64,000 nt of DNA from Novosphingobium sp. (lineage in GTDB: Bacteria > Pseudomonadota > Alphaproteobacteria > Sphingomonadales > Sphingomonadaceae), in assembly GCF_030696665.1 (NCBI RefSeq), contig NZ_JAUYRV010000041.1, positions 1 through 64,000 of the forward strand. The letters are read 5' to 3'. Shown here in pieces: positions 25,472-33,238 of the stretch. Below the pieces are notes generated by a model that had not been told where the DNA came from, made no database searches, and saw only the letters and a program-made list of their open reading frames with translations. Every line of letters starts with the position of its first letter. Within the stretch, counting starts at the first letter, position 1. The position numbers and the translations under genes were made by a program.

Positions 25472-26250
25472 GCCGTCAGCAGTTTCACGCCCGAAAACAG
25501 CAGGACCGCTGCCAGTGCCGGGCGCAACACCTTATCGGGTGACCGCGCCGACAGAAAGCTGCCGATCGCCACGCCGGGCAGCGATCCCATCAGCAGGTTC
25601 ATCAGCAGGTTCAGGTCCACGCCGCCGATCAGCCAGTGCCCAAAGCCCGCAACCAGCGTCAGCGGCACAGCGTGCGCGATGTCCGTCCCGACAATGCGCG
25701 AAACCCGCAGCGCCGGATAGAGCATCAGCAGCGCCGTCACCCCAATCGCGCCCGCCCCGACTGACGAGATCGACACAGCAACGCCCAACACCGCCCCCAG
25801 GCCGACAGTAGGCAGCAGCGCATGCGAATCGTCCAGCCGCTCATGCGTTTTGGCAAACTTGGCGAGTTGCTTCTGGAACAACGTGGCAAAGGCCGTCAGC
25901 ACCAGCATCGATCCGAGCACGGTCAGGATGATCCCGCTGGAATCCTTGCCCACTTTGCCGAAATAGGAAACGCCCACCAGCGTCACAACGGCCGCTGGAA
26001 CGCTGCCCGCCGCCAGCCGCTTCATGATCTTCCAGTCAACACTCTCGTGCTGATTGTGGACGAAAGAGCCGCCGATCTTGGTAATTGCCGCAAACAAAAG
26101 GTCGGTGCCCACAGCCGTCGCGGGGCTTACCCCGAACATCAGCACCAGAATCGGCGTCATCAGCGAACCGCCGCCGACGCCGGTCAATCCCACCAGCACG
26201 CCAACCAGAAGGCCCGCTATGCCGTGGAGTATGTCCAGGTGTTCGAGCAT
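25468..26250 (-). CDS. TauE/SafE family sulfite/anion exporter
   Basis: Integral membrane transporter of the TauE/SafE family, linked to export of sulfite, sulfoacetate and similar anions. The 260-residue protein has about eight helices and the duplicated family motif: GLTGVGGGSLMTPILVLM in the first half and SSVGAGAIGVTALLMLYP in the second. I use the ATG at 26250 (MLEHLDILHG), since the longer frame adds only polar residues. It overlaps the alpha/beta hydrolase gene by four bases. The solute is unknown. Confidence 0.9.
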   Translation of the reverse strand: MLEHLDILHGIAGLLVGVLVGLTGVGGGSLMTPILVLMFGVSPATAVGTDLLFAAITKIGGSFVHNQHESVDWKIMKRLAAGSVPAAVVTLVGVSYFGKVGKDSSGIILTVLGSMLVLTAFATLFQKQLAKFAKTHERLDDSHALLPTVGLGAVLGVAVSISSVGAGAIGVTALLMLYPALRVSRIVGTDIAHAVPLTLVAGFGHWLIGGVDLNLLMNLLMGSLPGVAIGSFLSARSPDKVLRPALAAVLLFSGVKLLTA

Positions 26251-26394
26251 AACCCCCCATGATTGCGCTTGGCGATCTGCCTTGCTGCACCGCACATAAC
26301 GCTTCCTTTATGTCCGATGCAATGGCGAGTTTTAAAAATCTCTACTCTAGAAGTTGGGAATACAGTTATGATCTTGCGTTAAAGGGACAAAGTG

Positions 26395-26423
26395 CGGTGG
26401 GCAGGCTCTACACCCGCCCACCG
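26395..26423 (-). terminator. Hairpin after asd
   Basis: CGGTGGGC (26395-26402) and GCCCACCG (26416-26423) form a perfect eight-base stem nine bases beyond the asd stop on the minus strand. Only scattered T residues follow. Confidence 0.5.
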
Positions 26424-26431
26424 AAAATCGA

Positions 26432-27463
26432 TCAGCCCTTCTTCAGATGCCGACGGCCAAGCAGTTCGGCAATCTGCACCGCGTTCAGCGCCGCGCCCTT
26501 GCGCAGGTTGTCGGAAACGCACCACAGCGAAAGTCCGCTGTCCACGGTCGGATCTTCGCGCACGCGGCTGACGTAAGTCGCATCGTCGCCCACGCATTCG
26601 ATCGGCGTGATGTATCCGCCGTTCTCGCGCTTATCGATCAGCATGACGCCCGGTGCTTCGCGCAGGATGTTCTGGGCTTCTTCCGCGCTGATCTCTTTTT
26701 CGAATTCGATGTTGAGCGCTTCGGAATGGCCGACAAACACCGGCACGCGCACGCAAGTGGCCGAAATCTTGATCTTGGGATCAAGGATTTTCTTGGTCTC
26801 GGCGACCATCTTCCACTCTTCCTTGGTCGAACCGTCGTCAAGGAACACGTCGATGTGCGGGATCACGTTGAACGCAATCTGCTTGGTGAACTTCTTGGGC
26901 GCGCCCAGCTCGCCCTGCGGCATGTAGATGGCGCGGGTCTGCTCGAACAGCTCGTCCATGCCGTCCTTGCCTGCGCCCGAAACCGACTGGTAGGTGGCCA
27001 CGACCACGCGCTTGATCGTGGCGGCATCGTGCAGCGGCTTCAGTGCCACCACCATCTGCGCGGTCGAGCAGTTGGGGTTCGCGATGATGTTCTTCTTGGT
27101 ATAGCCGTCGATGGCGTCAGGGTTCACCTCTGGCACGATCAGCGGCACGTCCGGGTCCATGCGGTAGAGCGACGAGTTGTCGATCACCACGCAGCCCGCA
27201 GCCGCAGCGCGAGGCGCATGAATCTCGGTCGGGGCGGAGCCTGCCGCAAACAGCGCAATGTCCCATCCGGTGAAATCGAAGTTCTCGATGTTCCTCACCT
27301 TGAGCTTTTTGCCCGTCTCGCCAAAGTCGATCTCGGTGCCCTGCGACCGTGGCGATGCAACTGCCGCGATCTCGTCCAACGGAAATTCACGCTCGGCAAG
27401 GATGTTGAGCATTTCGCGGCCCACGTTCCCCGTCGCGCCGACAACTACAACCCGGTAACCCAT
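26432..27463 (-). CDS. asd: Aspartate-semialdehyde dehydrogenase
   Basis: NADP-dependent reduction of aspartyl phosphate to aspartate semialdehyde, feeding lysine, diaminopimelate, threonine and methionine synthesis. The 343-residue protein has the N-terminal GATGNVGREML cofactor loop (9-19), active-site Cys132 in NPNCSTAQM, and the substrate-binding region GHSEALNIEFE with the histidine near 244. Length is standard. It stands alone with its own hairpin and is preceded by about 240 bases carrying an inverted repeat. dapF, further right in the window, acts later in the same pathway. Confidence 0.97.
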   Translation of the reverse strand: MGYRVVVVGATGNVGREMLNILAEREFPLDEIAAVASPRSQGTEIDFGETGKKLKVRNIENFDFTGWDIALFAAGSAPTEIHAPRAAAAGCVVIDNSSLYRMDPDVPLIVPEVNPDAIDGYTKKNIIANPNCSTAQMVVALKPLHDAATIKRVVVATYQSVSGAGKDGMDELFEQTRAIYMPQGELGAPKKFTKQIAFNVIPHIDVFLDDGSTKEEWKMVAETKKILDPKIKISATCVRVPVFVGHSEALNIEFEKEISAEEAQNILREAPGVMLIDKRENGGYITPIECVGDDATYVSRVREDPTVDSGLSLWCVSDNLRKGAALNAVQIAELLGRRHLKKG

Positions 27464-27596
27464 CTTACTTCCCTTCCAGCGGCCGGCCCTGTTCAGGCAG
27501 TCGACCCGTTCCCTAGCGGCTGGTTCCGACCAGCCAAGTTAAAAACACTTTTGCACCAGACACCGACGCTTGCGCGCCCGCTCTTGCTAGCCCGCT

Positions 27597-27687
27597 CGTC
27601 ACCCTGAACTTGTTTCAGGGCCCATCGTCCCGATCAGGCCGAGGCTCTCGACGGAGAAATGGACCCTGAACCAAGTTCAGGGTGACG
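27597..27687. repeat. Long inverted repeat, intergenic palindromic element
   Basis: CGTCACCCTGAACTTGTTTC begins the left arm (27597-27620); the right arm (27664-27687) is its near-perfect complement, ending CAGGGTGACG. The spacer is 43 bases. It lies between the start of asd and the end of the S9 peptidase gene and looks like an interspersed repeat family, different in sequence from the ones at 7.2 kb and in mtaB. Confidence 0.75.
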
Positions 27688-27707
27688 AAGAAAACCAAGG
27701 GCAGCCC

Positions 27708-29963
27708 CTACTTCCCGCTCCCCGCCCCATTACGGTCAAGAAACCGGAAAATCGTCTCATACAAATGCTGGCTCACTTTCGGCCCGCTGATGCGGTGGGT
27801 GTAGCCGGGATAGAGCATCATCTCGAACGGCACCGCCTCACCCTGCATCTTCGCAATGATCGCGCTGGCATTCTCGAACACCACGTTGTCATCGGCCATG
27901 CCGTGGATGATCAGCAGCGGATCGCTGATCTTGCCGGTATCGGCCAATGCGTTGGATTTCTCGTAAACCTGCGGCAGCTTGCCGGGATCGCCCAGATAGC
28001 GCTCGGTATAGGTCGTATCGTAAAGCTGCCACTTGGTCACCGGAGCCACCGCGATCCCCGCCGCGTAGGCCCCCGGATTGGCCTCCAGCATCTTGATCGA
28101 CATATATCCGCCATAAGACCAGCCGAACGTGCTGATCTTGTTCGCATCCACAAAGGCTTGCGTCTTAAGCCAGTTCGCCCCCGCCAACTGGTCCTCCACT
28201 TCGACCGAACCCATCGCATGGTGGAGCGCCGAGGCGAACTTCACGCCCCGGTTTTCCGACCCACGGTTGTCGATGGCGAAATAGATATAGCCCTTGTCGA
28301 CAATCGCCTGCGCCAGCGCGCCCTGAAAGCCCTTGGCCACCACCTGCGAAGTCGGCCCGCCATAATGATAGGTGAACACCGGATACTTCTTTCCGGCCTC
28401 CAGCGGCGGCGTGATCATCATGTAGTGCAGCGGCGTACCATCAGCCGCCGGAATCGTGCCGAACTGCGCGCGGCGATGGCTGGCAAGATAAGGCGCATAA
28501 GGATGCGCGCCTGCCACCTTGTTCTCCTCGATCCACGCCAGCCGCTTGCCGCTGGTGTCCGCGATATACGACTGCGCAGGCTGCGCATCCGAAGCGCGCG
28601 AGATCATCAATGTCTGCCCGGTGCGGTCCATCGAGGCATTGTTAACCCAGCCCGGCTCGGTAATCCGCGTCAGCTTGCCCGGCGCGTTGAGGTCCATCGC
28701 ATAGACCTGCTGCGCCAGCACATCATCCTTCGTGCCGGTGAAGTAGAGCTTGCCGCCCTTCTCATCCACGCCGACCAGCCCGGTGACCACCCAGTCACCC
28801 TTGGTCAACTGGCCCCACTTGCCGCCCTTCAGGCGATAAAGGTGCCCAAACCCATCGCGCTGCGACCACCACACGAGGCTCCCGTCAGACAGGAACCGGT
28901 AGCTGTCCGACAGATCGATCCAGTGCCTGTCCGCCGCCTTCTCGGTGAACATCACACTCGCGTTGCCGGTGGCCGGATCGACCTTGAGCATATCGAGCAC
29001 TGTCTGCTCGCGGTTCATCCGCTGCACATAGAGCGTCTTGCCATCGGGCGCCCAGTCCACGCGCGCAAGGTAGATGTCGTTATCCGCGCCCAGATCCACC
29101 TGCACGCGGTTCGATCCGTCCGGTCCCATTACCCACAGCGAAACCTCGGCATTGGGCGTGCCCGCCGCCGGATAGCGCTGCTGATAGGTCCGCGTGTCTT
29201 CCGCGCCGATGGCCGTGCGCGTCACCACGCCCACCATGCTCTCGTCAAAGCGCTCCACCGCGATGCGCTTTTCATCGGGCGACCACCAGAAACCGTTGAA
29301 CCGGTTCATTTCTTCCTGCGCCACGAACTCGGCCTCGCCCCAGTGGACGTCTGCGTTCGCTTCCTCGGGCGTGATCGCCTGCGCGGCTCCCGTCACCGGG
29401 CCGGCCCACAGCCGCCGGTCGCGCACATAGGCAATGTGTTCACCCTTCGGCCCCAGCTTGGGCGTCAGTTCGCCGCCCTTGGTGCCCTCCACCTTGCGCA
29501 CCGAACCGTCCAGCCCGGCCAGGAACAGTTCACCATCCACCGGCACCAGCACCGACTTGCCATCGGCAGCCCATTCATAAGCCACGATACCCTTCAGATC
29601 GCCGATGCGCTGGCGCTCACGCTGCATCTTCTCGGCTTCCGAAAGCTGCCGCCCGGACGAAAGTTTGAGCGAATCCACCAGCATCTTCCATTCGCTGGTC
29701 TGCCGATCAAAGCCCCACAGGTCGTACCGCTCCCGGTCATCCGCACGGTTCTTCAGCAGCGTCAGATAACGGCCATCAGGCGAAAGCTTCACTGCGCGCG
29801 GCGCAGGCCCGTTCAGGCTCGGGCTGGCGAACACCCGTTCGAAGGTCAGGCTTCCAGCTTCGGCGGGGGCATTCGCAGTCATGGAGTTTCCCTGTTGGGC
29901 AAGCGCGGGCGCGGCGACAAAGGCAGACAGCGCGCAGGCGGCGAGCAACGACAAGTGACGCAT
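27708..29963 (-). CDS. Secreted S9 family dipeptidyl peptidase (DPP-IV-like)
   Basis: Serine peptidase with an N-terminal beta-propeller and a C-terminal alpha/beta hydrolase domain, releasing dipeptides (often X-Pro) from peptide N-termini. The 751-residue protein has a signal peptide (cleavage after APALAQ), propeller segments such as SPDEKRIAVERFD, the EEMNRFNGFWW stretch carrying the double-glutamate region of DPP-IV, the nucleophile in FGWSYGGYMS (about 616), Asp in HGMADDNV (about 690) and His in YTHRIS (about 727). I start at 29963, where the signal peptide begins. It is probably periplasmic or outer-membrane associated. Single gene. Confidence 0.94.
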   Translation of the reverse strand: MRHLSLLAACALSAFVAAPALAQQGNSMTANAPAEAGSLTFERVFASPSLNGPAPRAVKLSPDGRYLTLLKNRADDRERYDLWGFDRQTSEWKMLVDSLKLSSGRQLSEAEKMQRERQRIGDLKGIVAYEWAADGKSVLVPVDGELFLAGLDGSVRKVEGTKGGELTPKLGPKGEHIAYVRDRRLWAGPVTGAAQAITPEEANADVHWGEAEFVAQEEMNRFNGFWWSPDEKRIAVERFDESMVGVVTRTAIGAEDTRTYQQRYPAAGTPNAEVSLWVMGPDGSNRVQVDLGADNDIYLARVDWAPDGKTLYVQRMNREQTVLDMLKVDPATGNASVMFTEKAADRHWIDLSDSYRFLSDGSLVWWSQRDGFGHLYRLKGGKWGQLTKGDWVVTGLVGVDEKGGKLYFTGTKDDVLAQQVYAMDLNAPGKLTRITEPGWVNNASMDRTGQTLMISRASDAQPAQSYIADTSGKRLAWIEENKVAGAHPYAPYLASHRRAQFGTIPAADGTPLHYMMITPPLEAGKKYPVFTYHYGGPTSQVVAKGFQGALAQAIVDKGYIYFAIDNRGSENRGVKFASALHHAMGSVEVEDQLAGANWLKTQAFVDANKISTFGWSYGGYMSIKMLEANPGAYAAGIAVAPVTKWQLYDTTYTERYLGDPGKLPQVYEKSNALADTGKISDPLLIIHGMADDNVVFENASAIIAKMQGEAVPFEMMLYPGYTHRISGPKVSQHLYETIFRFLDRNGAGSGK

Positions 29964-30054
29964 GGTGTTTCGGTATCCTCTGGCCCGGCACAGGTGGCTC
30001 AGGCGCGATTGCAATGCCCTTGGGTGGCCCGAAATGGTTGCGTTTGAAAGCACA

Positions 30055-30090
30055 AAAAAGCGCCCTGGCCGGTGAGCCAGAGCGCCTTTT
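30055..30090 (-). terminator. Intrinsic terminator of the rpsP-rplS operon
   Basis: On the minus strand GGCGCTCTGGC pairs with GCCAGGGCGC around a short loop and is followed by TTTTTTG. It lies about 35 bases after the rplS stop. Confidence 0.88.
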
Positions 30091-30124
30091 GTAACACGTC
30101 AGCCGTGTTGCGGCGTTGGTCGGC

Positions 30125-30493
30125 TCAGGCCTTGTTGACCTTGCGTTCAGCAATACGTGCCGATTTGCCGGTGCGGCCACGAAGATAGTAGAGCTTCGCA
30201 CGACGCACGACACCACGGCGCACCACGGTAATCGAATCGATGTTGGGCGAGTAGAGCGGGAACACGCGCTCCACGCCTTCGCCGAACGAGATCTTGCGAA
30301 CGGTGAAGTTCGAGCCGAGGCCGCGGTTCGAGCGCGCGATGCAAACGCCTTCGTAGGCCTGAACGCGGGTGCGCTCACCTTCAACAACGCGCACGCCAAT
30401 GCGCACGGTATCGCCCGCGCGGAAGTCCGGAATTTCCTTCTTCGCCTTGTATTCGGCGATGGCTTCAGCTTCAAGCTGCTGAATCAGGTTCAT
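30125..30493 (-). CDS. rplS: 50S ribosomal protein L19
   Basis: Large-subunit protein at the subunit interface. The 122-residue protein starts [19 protein letters not shown], has [20 protein letters not shown], then [16 protein letters not shown] and [15 protein letters not shown], all diagnostic, and ends [13 protein letters not shown]. It is the last gene of the operon ffh-rpsP-rimM-...-trmD-rplS and overlaps the trmD stop by four bases. Confidence 0.98.
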   Translation of the reverse strand: MNLIQQLEAEAIAEYKAKKEIPDFRAGDTVRIGVRVVEGERTRVQAYEGVCIARSNRGLGSNFTVRKISFGEGVERVFPLYSPNIDSITVVRRGVVRRAKLYYLRGRTGKSARIAERKVNKA

Positions 30494-31236
30494 TTTTTAA
30501 CGTCCTGCACTTCACGCTGCGCGCCAGAGGCAGACTGGACCCGAGCGTCGATGTGACGCTCCCAAAGGTCCGGCCTGCGTAACCGTGTGTCGATCTCGGA
30601 CTGTGACTTGCGCCAAGCCGCGATCTTCGCATGATCCCCCGATCGCAGCACTTCAGGGATCGTGCGCCCTTCCCACTCAGCGGGCCGGGTATAGTGCGGG
30701 TATTCAAGGAGGCCGTTCTCGAACGACTCCTCATGCCCACTACAAGCCGCGCCCATTACGCCGGGAAGCAGCCGAATGCAAGCGTCCAGCAGCATCAACG
30801 CCGCACATTCCCCGCCCGACAGGACGATGTCGCCAACCGAGACTTCCTCGACTGCGCGACCTTCGAAGATGCGCTCGTCAAACCCCTCGAACCGCCCACA
30901 GACAAGGATCACGCCGGGACCGGCGGCAAGCTCTCGCACTCGCTCCTGCGTAAGCGGCTTGCCGCGGGGAGTAAGCGCGATGACCGGGCAGCCCGATTGT
31001 GCCGCTCGCGCATGATCGATGGCCTTGGCCAGCACATCCACGCGCAACACCATCCCGGCCCCGCCACCTGCCGGCGTGTCATCAACGGTCTTGTGCTTGT
31101 CGATGGCAAAGTCACGGATCTGCACCGCATCCATCGCCCACTTCCCCTCCCCCAGCGCCCGCCCCGCAAGGCTGACACCCAGCGGGCCAGGAAACATCTC
31201 GGGGTAGAGCGTGAGGACTGTGGCAGCGAAGGTCAT
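30490..31236 (-). CDS. trmD: tRNA (guanine-N1)-methyltransferase
   Basis: Methylates G37 of tRNAs with SAM to prevent frameshifting; a knotted SPOUT enzyme acting as a dimer. The 248-residue protein has [16 protein letters not shown] at the N-terminus, [13 protein letters not shown] near 60, the knot segment [13 protein letters not shown] near 114 and [14 protein letters not shown] near 133, and [13 protein letters not shown] near 175. It overlaps rplS by four bases and, on its upstream side, a small membrane-protein gene by four bases, which is not its usual partner. Confidence 0.97.
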   Translation of the reverse strand: MTFAATVLTLYPEMFPGPLGVSLAGRALGEGKWAMDAVQIRDFAIDKHKTVDDTPAGGGAGMVLRVDVLAKAIDHARAAQSGCPVIALTPRGKPLTQERVRELAAGPGVILVCGRFEGFDERIFEGRAVEEVSVGDIVLSGGECAALMLLDACIRLLPGVMGAACSGHEESFENGLLEYPHYTRPAEWEGRTIPEVLRSGDHAKIAAWRKSQSEIDTRLRRPDLWERHIDARVQSASGAQREVQDVKK

Positions 31237-31583
31237 GCTTCGAAAGACTCTGTATGTTCGCCAGAGGTGGATTTGCCGAATTTGGAAGCAACGCTGCCTG
31301 CGATGATCATCCCGGCAATGAACAAGAAAAAGCCATAAAACATTCCACCCGCCGCAACGTAACCGCGCGGTTCGCAGACATCAATTTCGCACCCCTGCCC
31401 CATCGCCTCTGACGCATCAAGAAAGGCAATCAGCGAGACGCAAAACAGCACGAGCGGAAGAGGAATGGCCACAGCGATGACAACGCGTCGAAGCGACCAG
31501 TCAGGCCGCAACTTTACAACCGCCATGCTGCCGAGAAAGAGAAGCACGCAGGTAACAGCCAGGATCGCAACCAGGATCATCAA
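31233..31583 (-). CDS. Hypothetical membrane protein embedded in the trmD operon
   Basis: I do not recognise this 116-residue protein. It has three likely membrane helices (about 2-24, 33-52 and 76-96), a short cysteine-containing loop ([11 protein letters not shown]) between the second and third, and a polar C-terminal tail. It overlaps vapC upstream and trmD downstream by four bases each, so it is translated as part of the operon. It probably arrived with vapBC, because the housekeeping version of this operon has no gene here. No function is offered. Confidence 0.65.
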   Translation of the reverse strand: MMILVAILAVTCVLLFLGSMAVVKLRPDWSLRRVVIAVAIPLPLVLFCVSLIAFLDASEAMGQGCEIDVCEPRGYVAAGGMFYGFFLFIAGMIIAGSVASKFGKSTSGEHTESFEA

Positions 31584-31957
31584 ACCGTCCAGTTCTCAAC
31601 CACCAACCCCGGCACGTCAGCAAAGTCGCCCACGTTGTTCGTCACTACCGTCGCGCCGATGCTCAAGGCATGGGCCGCCAGCAGCCGATCAAACCGCGCC
31701 CGCTTGAACGGCAGCTTTGCGTACTCCCGCGCGGCGGCTTCATCGAACGGCAGGACTGGAACAACCGAAACGAAATCCTCGATCACCTCGCGATCAGGTG
31801 GATGCCCGAGGTTCTCACCCATCACGATCTCGGCAAAGCTCACGGCCGAGATCCCCACCTCATCGGGCTGGCAATCCGCCAGCCGTTCCCGAAGAGCCGG
31901 GCGGGTTCCGAGCATGGCATAGATCGAGCAATCGGTATCGAGCAGATAAGCGATCAT
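31580..31957 (-). CDS. vapC: VapC-type PIN domain toxin
   Basis: Ribonuclease toxin of a type II toxin-antitoxin pair; VapC proteins cut tRNA or rRNA. The 125-residue PIN domain has the acidic Mg-binding residues: Asp7 in YLLDTD, Glu43 in SFAEIV, Asp90 in ARFDRLLAAHA, and the TNNVGDF motif near 106, where Asn replaces the common Asp and Asp111 follows. The motif set suggests an active enzyme. It overlaps its antitoxin gene by four bases and the downstream membrane-protein gene by four. The placement between rimM and trmD is unusual. Confidence 0.9.
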   Translation of the reverse strand: MIAYLLDTDCSIYAMLGTRPALRERLADCQPDEVGISAVSFAEIVMGENLGHPPDREVIEDFVSVVPVLPFDEAAAREYAKLPFKRARFDRLLAAHALSIGATVVTNNVGDFADVPGLVVENWTV

Positions 31958-32223
31958 CTGCCAGCGTCCGCCTCGCGCGCAGCAATGGCGCTTGGCCGCT
32001 CATCAAAATCGCGCCGTTCTGGAACCTTGAGCCGCTTTGCCTTGCCCCAGAACTTGCTGACATCCAGTTTGGGCTTAGCCTGCAGCTTGGCCCGAAGCAC
32101 CAGATTACCGTCCACCCATTCGGCCGCCCATTCGCGGTCCGGCTCTATTCCCAACCCGGCAGGCACACGAATTGCCACGGAATTCCCGGACTTGAAGCTC
32201 TTGGCGGTATATTCCTTGCCCAT
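31954..32223 (-). CDS. vapB: VapB-type antitoxin
   Basis: Antitoxin partner of VapC. The 89-residue protein begins MGKEYTAKSFKSGNSVAIRV, which is an AbrB/SpoVT swapped-hairpin DNA-binding domain like that of VapB and MazE. It continues with LVLRAKLQ and has a charged C-terminal tail (KVPERRDFDERPSA) likely to wrap the toxin. I start at the ATG at 32223 because GGAGG lies five bases upstream; a GTG at 32226 is too close to that site. It follows rimM by 30 bases, and a palindromic candidate operator fills that gap. Confidence 0.88.
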   Translation of the reverse strand: MGKEYTAKSFKSGNSVAIRVPAGLGIEPDREWAAEWVDGNLVLRAKLQAKPKLDVSKFWGKAKRLKVPERRDFDERPSAIAAREADAGR

Positions 32224-32233
32224 CACGGCCTCC

Positions 32234-32254
32234 GTATATACGCGATGTATATAC
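32234..32254. promoter_or_regulatory. Candidate VapB operator/promoter
   Basis: The self-complementary octamer GTATATAC occurs twice (32234-32241 and 32247-32254) with five bases between, giving a larger palindrome. It is very AT-rich beside its surroundings, sits right upstream of vapB and reaches into the rimM stop codon. VapB dimers usually bind such repeats to repress their own operon. Confidence 0.6.
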
Positions 32255-32739
32255 TACTCCGCCCACCCCGCTTCAATCACTATCCGCGCGTCGTCCCACT
32301 CGGGCACTGCTTCGGCCTTCATCGGAACCATGAACTTCTTGCCGTCGGGCTTACGCACTTCGATCACGTCGCCCGCGCCAAAGTTGTCCACCGCGATGCA
32401 TTCGCCCAGCGCCTCGCCGTCGGTTGAAACCACCGGCAGCCCGATCAGATCGGCGTAATAGTACTCACCCTCGGCCAAAGGCGGCAGCGATGCCCTTGGC
32501 ACGGTTAGCGTCGTGCCGCGCAGCTTTTCTGCCGCCGTTCTGTCCACCACTTCGGCAAAGCGGGCAATCGCGCCGCCTTTGCCATCATCGCGCAGCGACA
32601 CCACGGTCAGCGTTGAATCGCAAAAGGCGCGGTAGCGCTTCAACGCGCCCGCGCCTTCTCCGAACAGTTTCAAGCGCACCTCGCCGGTCACGCCGTGCGC
32701 GCCGGTGACAGCGGCCAGCGTGACAGACAGGTCGCGCAA
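32254..32739 (-). CDS. rimM: Ribosome maturation factor RimM
   Basis: Helps mature the 30S head and binds S19. The 161-residue protein has the N-terminal RimM domain (LAAVTGAHGVTGEVRLKLF) and a C-terminal PRC-barrel (EYYYADLIGLPVV; VDNFGAGDVIEVRKPDGKK; MKAEAVPEWD). It lies two bases after rpsP. The next gene in most bacteria is trmD; here 1.0 kb of vapBC and an unknown membrane gene intervene, and the rimM stop overlaps a candidate VapB operator. Confidence 0.95.
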   Translation of the reverse strand: MRDLSVTLAAVTGAHGVTGEVRLKLFGEGAGALKRYRAFCDSTLTVVSLRDDGKGGAIARFAEVVDRTAAEKLRGTTLTVPRASLPPLAEGEYYYADLIGLPVVSTDGEALGECIAVDNFGAGDVIEVRKPDGKKFMVPMKAEAVPEWDDARIVIEAGWAE

Positions 32740-32741
32740 GA

Positions 32742-33188
32742 TCAGGCTTCCGTCTGCTCTTCAGCAGCGGCTTCAGCGGCAGGAGCCTCTTCAGCAGCAG
32801 CTTCTTCAACCACGGGAGCGGCTGCAGCAGCGGCAGCAGCTTCAGCGGCTTCAGCAGCCTTCTGGGCCTTTTCTTCGGCGCGGTCCTGGGCCTTCTTGCC
32901 GGGGACGCCAGCGTTCGGGTTCAGCGTAACCTTGCGCTCCTTGATGCCTGCCTTGTCGAGCATGCGGGCAACGCGGTCGGTCGGCTGTGCGCCAACGCCC
33001 AGCCAGTAACGCACGCGGTCTTCGACCAGACGCACGCGGTTTTCGTCATCCTTGGCGAGCAGCGGGTTGTAGGTGCCGACCTGCTCCAGATACTTGCCAT
33101 CGCGTGGTGCGCGGCTGTTGGAAACGACAACCTTGTAATACGGGCGCTTCTTCGAACCACCACGCGAAAGACGGAGAGAAACCGACAT
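32742..33188 (-). CDS. rpsP: 30S ribosomal protein S16 with long Ala/Glu tail
   Basis: Ribosomal protein S16, needed for 30S assembly. The core (residues 1-80) shows [20 protein letters not shown], then [13 protein letters not shown] and [15 protein letters not shown]. At 148 residues it is nearly twice the usual length. From about residue 92 on, the protein is a low-complexity tail of Ala, Glu and Lys (helix-forming, with [14 protein letters not shown]). Such tails occur in other sphingomonads; their role is unknown. It lies between ffh and rimM. Confidence 0.96.
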   Translation of the reverse strand: MSVSLRLSRGGSKKRPYYKVVVSNSRAPRDGKYLEQVGTYNPLLAKDDENRVRLVEDRVRYWLGVGAQPTDRVARMLDKAGIKERKVTLNPNAGVPGKKAQDRAEEKAQKAAEAAEAAAAAAAAPVVEEAAAEEAPAAEAAAEEQTEA

Positions 33189-33238
33189 CTGAACTACCTT
33201 TCAATCAAACCGAAAAATCAAAACTGGAAACTGCAAAC

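Noticed and set aside
27765..30047. 760-codon open frame on the plus strand
   Set aside because: It lies exactly antisense to the well-supported S9 peptidase gene, has biased His/Arg/Leu content and no family features; it is a high-GC shadow frame.
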